The position numbers and the translations under genes are program-made. Below are positions 5,006 through 10,104 of a stretch of DNA of 10,104 nt, piece after piece; position 1 is the stretch's first letter; the number at the start of each line of letters is the position of its first letter. The DNA comes from Akkermansiaceae bacterium (lineage in GTDB: Bacteria; Verrucomicrobiota; Verrucomicrobiia; Verrucomicrobiales; Akkermansiaceae), in NCBI GenBank assembly GCA_023301545.1, contig JALZUI010000036.1, positions 1 through 10,104 of the forward strand, given 5' to 3'. The notes beneath the pieces are model-generated. The model saw only the letters and a list, made by a program, of their open reading frames with translations, did not search any database and was not told the origin of the DNA.

Positions 5006-5794
5006 ATGTGCAAAAAACTGCTCATCGCCCTGCTCTTGTGCCTTTCTCTCGGAAAAGCCACTCCATTGCGAATCTCTCTGGCCTACGAGCATGAGACTCT
5101 CAATAGTACAAAGATGACGACAGTCGGGAGTAAGCCGCAAGAATACTATATCGACCAAGAAGTAATTATCACTGAGCAGCAGGTCAAACGCGCCTCCGTG
5201 TCTGCATCTGAACGAGGGACTATCTACTTAACCTTTACCGAACAAGGTCAAGAGAAGTTACGCTCCCATATTACTGGTTCGGACTCTAAACTAGCATTTC
5301 TCATCGATGGAAAACTAGCGATAGTTCCCCCCGTACGGCCAAAGATCCTTGGTTCAAGCTTCTTAATTTCTGGCCTAGATTCCGAATACACGCAGGAGCA
5401 ACTGCGTAATATGTGCTTACGAATGGAGGGAAAACCTAAACTAGAAGTCAACACCTTGCAAATCGAGTTCCCAACAACATCTCTCAAACCACTGAGCGGG
5501 GCTCCGTATATTGAATCCATTATCATCAAAAATAAATACGGAATGCAAAATAACAGAGGTCTCGAATCGCTCCAAAGACTAGCCCAGCAACTCCCTGCTC
5601 GTTTCAATTACTCTTACCAAGAAGAATCGATTAGCAAAAATTGTGATCTAGTCAACGCCCTAGCCTTCAATTACCCAAAGGTTGAGGCGCTTGTGAAAAG
5701 TACGAAAGGAAACGAAGTCAGTGTAAAATCATTATTCGACCTCTTTTACACTGACACGATGAAAATGTTCACCATTGGAGCATACTCTAACTAA
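5006..5794 (+). CDS. Exported protein with SecD P1-head-like domain
   Basis: The 262-residue protein begins with a signal peptide (MCKKLLIALLLCLSLGKA before TP). Residues about 45-142 read like the periplasmic P1 head subdomain of SecD: V/I-TEQQVKRASV, then IYLTFTEQGQEKLRSHI, LAFLIDGKLAIVPPV (96-110) and FLISG with YTQEQLRNM. In SecD this region follows the order phi-T-x-x-x-v-x-x-A, L-x-F-x-x-x-G, LAIVLDG, P, ISG. None of the SecD membrane helices is present, so this is a free-standing, soluble version rather than a translocase subunit. Residues 143-262 have no recognised domain. It lies 17 bases after the phosphodiester glycosidase gene, last in the operon, with no Shine-Dalgarno motif before the ATG. 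The role is unknown. The SecD resemblance is from motif memory and needs profile confirmation. Confidence 0.8.
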   Translation: MCKKLLIALLLCLSLGKATPLRISLAYEHETLNSTKMTTVGSKPQEYYIDQEVIITEQQVKRASVSASERGTIYLTFTEQGQEKLRSHITGSDSKLAFLIDGKLAIVPPVRPKILGSSFLISGLDSEYTQEQLRNMCLRMEGKPKLEVNTLQIEFPTTSLKPLSGAPYIESIIIKNKYGMQNNRGLESLQRLAQQLPARFNYSYQEESISKNCDLVNALAFNYPKVEALVKSTKGNEVSVKSLFDLFYTDTMKMFTIGAYSN

Positions 5795-5800
5795 CCTAAC

Positions 5801-6211
5801 TTACACCCCCACCACAGAGACAATGATCGTGCGCTGGTGAGAAGCGCGGCGGTGTTCGAAGAGGTAGATCGATTGCCACGTCCCTAAGGTGAGGCGACCG
5901 TTAATAATTGGAATGGTCGTGCTCGGGTTCGTAAGAACCATCTTAATATGGCTCGGCATATCATCAGGCCCCTCATCGGTGTGAATGAAATACGGAGTAT
6001 CTTCCGACACGAGGCGCTCGAAGTATTCTTCCAAATCTCGGCGCGAGCGCGGATCCCCGTTTTCCATAAGAACCAAGGAACAAGACGTATGTGGCGTAAA
6101 GACGCAGCATTGACCGCTAGAGATGTCGAGACCACTAACAAAATCCTCGACTTCACGAGTAATGTCATACGTCCCCTTCCCGTTAGTGGGAACTTGAAAA
6201 GTTTGGTTCAT
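5801..6211 (-). CDS. yjbQ: YjbQ family protein (UPF0047, secondary thiamine-phosphate synthase type)
   Basis: The 136-residue protein has full family length and clear signatures: FTPHTSCSLVL (38-48), FIHTDEGPDDMPSHIK (75-90), and LTLGTWQSIYLFEHR (107-121). These contain the conserved His, Asp and Glu residues of the UPF0047 trimeric fold. Some members show weak thiamine-phosphate synthase activity when overexpressed, which gives the database name; the physiological role is not established. It is cytoplasmic, with no signal peptide. It starts 16 bases after the stop of the peroxiredoxin gene on the same strand, so the two are probably co-transcribed. Its 3' end faces the SecD-head-like gene with six bases between the stop codons and no visible terminator hairpin in the gap. 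Confidence 0.93.
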   Translation of the reverse strand: MNQTFQVPTNGKGTYDITREVEDFVSGLDISSGQCCVFTPHTSCSLVLMENGDPRSRRDLEEYFERLVSEDTPYFIHTDEGPDDMPSHIKMVLTNPSTTIPIINGRLTLGTWQSIYLFEHRRASHQRTIIVSVVGV

Positions 6212-6227
6212 TAGGCAAACAGGCTAT

Positions 6228-6713
6228 TTATGCTAAAGCCGCTTTAATCTTATCAACGCAAGGGAGATCGCCTGGGCTCTCTAACACCTCTGCGTGAAGA
6301 ACTTTGCCATCTTGCCCGATCACAAATGCGGAGCGCTTAGGAACGCCACCCATGATGAGATTTTTCTCAGGAAGGAATTGCTCGTACGCGATTCCGTAAG
6401 CCTCGGTCGTTTTGTGATCGTAATCACTAAGCTGAGGTAAGGTAATGTTCTCTTTCTCTGCCCAAGCAGCTTGCGCAAATGGACTATCGCCAGACACGCC
6501 AAACACTTTAGCGCCAAGATCGGCGTAAGCATTGAGGCCTTGTGAAACTTCACAGAACTGCGTAGTACAGACGCCTGTAAATGCCATTGGAATAAAGAGT
6601 AGAACGACCTTAGAGGACTTAAGCTCCTCGCTCAAGGTGATCAGTTCAGGGCCATTCTCAGTCATAGTGACGAGCGTAAAGTCAGGGGCGATATCGCCAG
6701 CTTGGATACTCAT
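6228..6713 (-). CDS. Peroxiredoxin (AhpE/BCP-like thiol peroxidase)
   Basis: The 161-residue cytoplasmic protein reduces hydrogen peroxide or organic peroxides through a reactive cysteine. The active-site motif PMAFTGVC (42-49) supplies Pro42, Thr46 and peroxidatic Cys49, and the conserved Arg is Arg127 (PKRSAFVIG). Cys54 lies five residues after Cys49, the spacing of the resolving cysteine in BCP/PrxQ enzymes, while the PxAFTGVC wording is closer to AhpE. A third cysteine, Cys152, is near the C-terminus, so either could resolve the sulfenic acid. The ATG at 6713 is preceded by TATATT. A purine-rich AGGAGG lies about 19 bases upstream, too far for ideal ribosome binding, and a TTGACT lies farther out. 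It heads a short unit with yjbQ. Confidence 0.93.
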   Translation of the reverse strand: MSIQAGDIAPDFTLVTMTENGPELITLSEELKSSKVVLLFIPMAFTGVCTTQFCEVSQGLNAYADLGAKVFGVSGDSPFAQAAWAEKENITLPQLSDYDHKTTEAYGIAYEQFLPEKNLIMGGVPKRSAFVIGQDGKVLHAEVLESPGDLPCVDKIKAALA

Positions 6714-6784
6714 AATATAAGTAACTTTCGCCCCTCCTCATAAAAAGTCAAGACGCCACTACTCGATCGTTGATGGAGTGCGGC

Positions 6785-7279
6785 TTACGCAGCTACTCGT
6801 TTACGACGAAAGGCTCCGACCATCACGCCTCCGCCACCGATAACAAAGAGGAGCGGAAACCAGATCGAGTATCCCGCAGCCTTCGTATCGTGTTCTAAAA
6901 TTGCCACAGTCGGATCATCAGGGTTCACCCAACAGTTGACCTCAGTTCCTGGTTTAAAGTCTCCGAGAGCGAGTTCTGCCTTTTGGCGTTCCTTAGCCCA
7001 CATTTGTCCGCGCGGAGTTAATCGCTGGGAGGACTGTGTGCTCCCCTCATATTCGTATTCATACTCTACTTTTGCTGCGTAGTCAGTGGGAACATACTCC
7101 CCTATTTTACGTTCCTCGACCTCGGCCACTAAGAGCTGTGCGGGAACCTCATCCCACGCTCTCGTCGCCTTAGCGTTCAGGAAACTCTGCGCCATAATCC
7201 AGGTAAAGAGACCACCCACTAACATCGTGAAGCCACCTAGGATAAATAAGAAAACTCGTTGTGCTATTGTTCTATGCAT
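6785..7279 (-). CDS. DUF3592 membrane protein
   Basis: I chose the ATG at 7279 (164 residues); an upstream in-frame start at 7345 would lie deep inside the symporter gene. The protein has two membrane helices (about 9-29 and 137-156) around an extracytoplasmic domain. The domain shows DUF3592 hallmarks: AWDEVPAQLLVAEV (41-54), a repeated Y-E core (VEYEYEYEG, 71-79), LALGDFKPGTEVNCWVNPDDP (103-123), and AILEHD before the second helix. DUF3592 proteins are widespread small membrane proteins of unknown function. Its first eight bases overlap the end of the symporter gene, so translation is probably coupled. An AAGGAG lies 15 bases before the ATG, longer than usual spacing. The C-terminus is basic (RRKRVAA), likely cytoplasmic. 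Confidence 0.88.
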   Translation of the reverse strand: MHRTIAQRVFLFILGGFTMLVGGLFTWIMAQSFLNAKATRAWDEVPAQLLVAEVEERKIGEYVPTDYAAKVEYEYEYEGSTQSSQRLTPRGQMWAKERQKAELALGDFKPGTEVNCWVNPDDPTVAILEHDTKAAGYSIWFPLLFVIGGGGVMVGAFRRKRVAA

Positions 7280-8609
7280 TTTGGTAAAGGGTTTCTCCTT
7301 CTGATTTAGCCACCACGGAAGCAGCACAAGAATCTCCGAATACATTCACTGCGGTACGGCACATGTCAAGCGGACGATCAACAGCGAGCAGGGCGACAAA
7401 GGCAGCCTCGGCTCCTGGGATGTTTGAACTTTTTAGGATTAACATAATCGCAACCAAGCTCGCGGAGGGAATCCCCGCAACTCCTACCGAGGTCAATAAA
7501 GCCGCTACTACAATTCCAATCTGCGCCGCCACACTCAGCTCAACCCCCATCACCTGCGCAACAAAGATCACGGCCACACATTCATAAAGCGCCGTCCCAT
7601 CCATATTTACAGTCGCCCCTAATGGCACCGTAAAGCTCGCCACGCGCTTAGACACTCCTGCATTATCCTGAATCCCCCGCATTGTGAGAGGAAGGGTCGC
7701 CGAGGAAGAGGCTGTCGAAAAGGCCGTCAGCAACGCTGTCCGCATCGCACGAAAATGATCCAGAGGATTCACCTTAGCGACGAAGAACAAAAGCGCTGGG
7801 AGTACGAGAAAAAGATGAACCGCCAGCGCGAGGAGAACGGTTAGAAAATACTTCCCTAGTTTCAAGAAAAGCTCTCCCCCGCTCTCATACACCACCGGCA
7901 TAATCAAAGCAAACACCCCAATCGGAGCCACCTTCATAATCCATTGGGTAATCATGATCACAGCTTCATTCAGCGAGGTAAAGGTCAAGGCCAGGTGATC
8001 TCCTTGCTGCTCGGGAAGTTTTGTAATCGCTAGCGCTAGTAGAATAGAGAACACGATCAAACCTAACATTTGACCATTATTAGAGGCCGCCTCGATCACG
8101 TTTGGAGGGAACATTTGACGACCAAGATTCTTAATCAAATCAAATCCGGAGCGCTCAGAGTTCTCATCCGCCATTGCGATTTTAGAACTAAACTTCTCCC
8201 CACTCGCGCTAGCCTCTGCTGAAAACGCCTCCTGAATCACGGCACTCGGCTCTCCATTCTCTAATCCTGGTGCAATCGTATTAACTAGTACGAGCCCCAC
8301 GACGATAGCCAGCGTTGTGGTCAGAGTGTAAAACCCCACCGTCTTTAGACCTAAGCGTGCAAAGCCCTCAACCCCGCGCAGAGTCGAAATCCCAGCCACG
8401 ACAGAAGTAACAATTAGCGGCACGATAATCATCTTCAACGCTCGCACAAAAAGCTCTCCCACGAAGCTCGCGGTCTCAATAATAGAGTCAATCACTTGTA
8501 AGGCTCCCGAATCTGGAGCGATGCGCCCTGCCATGCTCTTCATTATCACTGCCAGTAGAGCAGAAGCCACAAGAGCCATCAAAATCGTCCAATGCGAAGC
8601 CTTTTTCAT
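7272..8609 (-). CDS. Dicarboxylate/amino acid:cation symporter (DAACS, GltP/GltPh-like)
   Basis: The 445-residue integral membrane protein imports acidic amino acids or dicarboxylates with sodium or protons. Family features are the serine-rich HP1 tip SSSATLP (301-307), NMDGT in helix 7 (335-339), HP2 tip GIPSAS (379-384), and the helix 8 pattern D411-x3-D415-MCRT-xx-N422-xxx-D426. This last set lines up with GltPh D390, D394, R397, T398, N401 and D405. Arg418 in the R397 position favours an acidic substrate such as glutamate or aspartate, but the exact substrate and ion are inferred. An extended hydrophilic stretch lies at about 117-165. A GAGAG run sits directly before the ATG at 8609. It overlaps the DUF3592 gene by eight bases and has a paired 9-bp repeat upstream. 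Confidence 0.95.
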   Translation of the reverse strand: MKKASHWTILMALVASALLAVIMKSMAGRIAPDSGALQVIDSIIETASFVGELFVRALKMIIVPLIVTSVVAGISTLRGVEGFARLGLKTVGFYTLTTTLAIVVGLVLVNTIAPGLENGEPSAVIQEAFSAEASASGEKFSSKIAMADENSERSGFDLIKNLGRQMFPPNVIEAASNNGQMLGLIVFSILLALAITKLPEQQGDHLALTFTSLNEAVIMITQWIMKVAPIGVFALIMPVVYESGGELFLKLGKYFLTVLLALAVHLFLVLPALLFFVAKVNPLDHFRAMRTALLTAFSTASSSATLPLTMRGIQDNAGVSKRVASFTVPLGATVNMDGTALYECVAVIFVAQVMGVELSVAAQIGIVVAALLTSVGVAGIPSASLVAIMLILKSSNIPGAEAAFVALLAVDRPLDMCRTAVNVFGDSCAASVVAKSEGETLYQNA

Positions 8610-8637
8610 CTCTCATAAATAAACACTCACGCTAATA

Positions 8638-8686
8638 GTGACAACTATCAATTTCTAATCTTCACCGCCCTCATCGCGTGACAACT
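8638..8686 (-). promoter_or_regulatory. Paired 9-bp direct repeats upstream of the symporter gene
   Basis: gtgacaact occurs at 8638-8646 and again at 8678-8686, exactly 40 bases apart, about four helical turns. On the coding strand they read AGTTGTCAC and include TTGTCA, which could act as a -35 hexamer; TATTTA lies 17 bases downstream of the gene-proximal copy but almost at the ATG. The spacing suits a regulator bound on one face of the DNA. It is inferred only. Confidence 0.3.
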
Positions 8687-8690
8687 CCAC

Positions 8691-8717
8691 AAAAAAAGCG
8701 CTCCGAGGAGCGCTTTT
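8691..8717 (-). terminator. Strong intrinsic terminator of the transketolase gene
   Basis: The arms 8694-8703 (aaaagcgctc) and 8708-8717 (gagcgctttt) pair perfectly over ten bases around the loop cgag. On the minus strand the stem runs into seven T (8697-8691). This is 26 bases past the transketolase stop codon and separates it from the symporter gene downstream on the same strand. On the plus strand only four T follow, so it acts mainly for minus-strand transcription. Confidence 0.9.
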
Positions 8718-8742
8718 AAAGAAGTAGTTAGAATAACAAGTC

Positions 8743-10104
8743 TTAGCTAAGAGCTGAGACAACGTTTTCCTTAGTCATTCCGAGCTCTTTCATTACGAGA
8801 TCGCCAGGAGCAGAAATACCGAAACGGTCAATACCGAGGACTTTCCCCTCTGTACCAACATACTTGTACCAAAGACCGGAAACACCAGCTTCAATCGCAA
8901 CACGTTTTGTACATGCAGCAGGAAGAACGCTCTCACGGTATTCCGCAGATTGACGATCAAAGCGCTCCATACAAGGAACGGAAACAACACGGACGCCAGC
9001 GACTTCTTTCGACGCTTCCATAGCATGTTGAACCTCAGAACCGGTAGCAAGAACGATTGCCTTCAGCGCACCTTCTTCTTTCTTAGCAACGTACGCCCCT
9101 TTTACAACTCCTTCACGACGCTCTGCGACGGTGAGGTGGCTCATGGTAGGCATGCCTTGACGAGAGAAGATGAGAGCTGTCGGTCCGTCTTGACGAAGGA
9201 GTGACGCAGCGTAAGCACCTGCCGTTTCCTCTGGATCAGCTGGGCGGATTACATCCAAACCAGGAATAACACGAAGACCTGAAACGGTTTCTACTGGTTG
9301 GTGCGTAGGGCCGTCTTCTCCCACACCAACGGAGTCGTGTGTGAAGATGTAGGTAACAGGAAGTTCCGCAAGAGCTGCAAGGCGGATAGAAGGACGAAGG
9401 TAATCAGCGAAGACAAGGAAGGTTGCATTCGAAGCGTGGAAGAGTCCGTCGTAAGCGATTCCGTTAGAAATTGCGCCCATTGCGTGCTCACGAATACCGT
9501 ACCAGATGTTACGGCCAGAGAAGTCATTCTTACTCCAGTCGCCACCGTCTTTGATGTAGTTCTTATTCGATCCGTAGAGGTCAGCTGAACCAGTGATAAA
9601 TTGTGGTACTTGCTTAGCGATGTGTTGGATTACATCACCACCAGCAGCACGGGTCGCACCTTTGTAGTCAGCGGCAAACTCAGGAAGTGATTCCAAAAGA
9701 TCGCTAGGAACGGACTTACTAACACCAGCAGAAAGCTCAGCAGCAAGTTCAGGGTTAGCAGCGCTCCAAGCACTGAACGTAGCTTCCCACTCAGCGTAAA
9801 CACCTTGATTAGCAGCTGCTTTCTCAGCAAATGCAGATTTCACTTCACTAGAGAGATAAAATGTTTCAGCAGGAAGACCAAGCGCTGCGCGAGCTTCCTC
9901 GGCGAACTTAGCTCCACCTTCACCGTGTGCGCTCTGCGTACCAGCAACTTGTGGAATTCCGCGTCCGATTTCGGTTTTCGCGATAACGACCTTTGGCTTA
10001 CCGTTTTTAGAAGCTTTCGCTTCAGTAAAGGATTTTAAAATTGCGTCTGTATCATGACCATCAATGGTGACCGCATCCCATCCTAAGGATTGGAAGTACT
10101 GCTC
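8743..10104 (-). CDS. tkt: Transketolase, 3' part (gene continues beyond right edge)
   Basis: Transketolase moves two-carbon ketol units between sugar phosphates with thiamine diphosphate, in the non-oxidative pentose phosphate pathway. The frame is open to the last base, giving 453 residues of a protein usually about 660 long. The N-terminal diphosphate-binding part with the GDG motif lies outside the window. The visible part starts inside domain 1 (GWDAVTIDGHD, KTEIGRG, then SAHGEGGAKF). It covers the pyrimidine-binding domain (GSADLYGSN; GIREHAMGAISNGIA with the catalytic Glu in REH; HDSVGVGEDGPTHQPVE) and the C-terminal domain (LATGSEV to the end). The GTG at 9843 is an internal Val codon, not the start. 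The stop at 8743 is followed by a strong terminator. G+C content fits the core genome. Confidence 0.96.
   Translation of the reverse strand, partial: EQYFQSLGWDAVTIDGHDTDAILKSFTEAKASKNGKPKVVIAKTEIGRGIPQVAGTQSAHGEGGAKFAEEARAALGLPAETFYLSSEVKSAFAEKAAANQGVYAEWEATFSAWSAANPELAAELSAGVSKSVPSDLLESLPEFAADYKGATRAAGGDVIQHIAKQVPQFITGSADLYGSNKNYIKDGGDWSKNDFSGRNIWYGIREHAMGAISNGIAYDGLFHASNATFLVFADYLRPSIRLAALAELPVTYIFTHDSVGVGEDGPTHQPVETVSGLRVIPGLDVIRPADPEETAGAYAASLLRQDGPTALIFSRQGMPTMSHLTVAERREGVVKGAYVAKKEEGALKAIVLATGSEVQHAMEASKEVAGVRVVSVPCMERFDRQSAEYRESVLPAACTKRVAIEAGVSGLWYKYVGTEGKVLGIDRFGISAPGDLVMKELGMTKENVVSALS

Noticed and set aside
5884..6214. Opposite-strand and alternate-frame open reading frames inside yjbQ
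   Set aside because: They are shadows of a conserved gene with strong motifs, and have no domain or ribosome site of their own.
7280..7345. Upstream start at 7345 for the DUF3592 protein
   Set aside because: It lies inside the symporter C-terminal coding region. The ATG at 7279 places the first membrane helix at the normal position.
8743..9843. Transketolase starting at the GTG at 9843
   Set aside because: The frame stays open to the window edge and the upstream residues are clearly transketolase (DGHD, KTEIGRG, SAHGEGG). The GTG is an internal valine codon.
1..10104. tRNA, rRNA, CRISPR array or transposase gene
   Set aside because: Looked for conserved tRNA arms, regularly spaced repeats and transposase motifs on both strands; none was seen.

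Overview
The window looks like part of a chromosome from a Verrucomicrobiota-type bacterium. The main clue is the secreted protein at 2166-2774, which ends in a PEP-CTERM signal (VPEPSS, a Gly/Leu-rich helix, then RRKR) of the style common in that phylum. Several genes also lack a clear Shine-Dalgarno sequence. Assignment below phylum is not possible from this sequence alone.

Left part (1 to about 2928) is accessory in character. Three minus-strand genes of unknown function are followed by the PEP-CTERM gene. They are: a secreted protein with a C-terminal membrane anchor (197-781), a small MafI-like immunity protein (877-1125) and a secreted protein with no recognised domain (1230-1904). Sampled 60-base lines here run at about 30-35% G+C, against about 58-62% in sampled lines to the right. 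The PEP-CTERM gene lies between two direct copies of a 52-base sequence (2011-2062 and 2929-2980, 45/52 identical); the second copy abuts the folK start codon. Positions 1-196 are G+C-richer, hairpin-rich and carry no gene that I can see.

Centre (2982-5794, plus strand) is a compact four-gene operon. folK (folate precursor pyrophosphokinase) overlaps panB (ketopantoate hydroxymethyltransferase) by four bases. Two exported proteins follow: a phosphodiester glycosidase (DUF2233/NAGPA type) and a protein carrying what looks like a free-standing SecD P1 head domain. FolK and PanB are linked biochemically, because PanB uses methylene-tetrahydrofolate.

Right part (5801-10104, minus strand) holds housekeeping units. 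A peroxiredoxin precedes a YjbQ-family protein. A dicarboxylate/amino-acid:cation symporter overlaps a DUF3592 membrane protein. A transketolase has its 3' end at 8743, closed by a strong intrinsic terminator at 8691-8717, and runs off the right edge. The plus-strand operon and the peroxiredoxin/yjbQ unit converge with only six bases between stop codons.

No tRNA, rRNA, CRISPR array, transposase or integrase gene was found. The most unusual points are the repeat-bracketed PEP-CTERM gene in a low-G+C block, the orphan MafI-like immunity gene, and the stand-alone SecD-head-like secreted protein.
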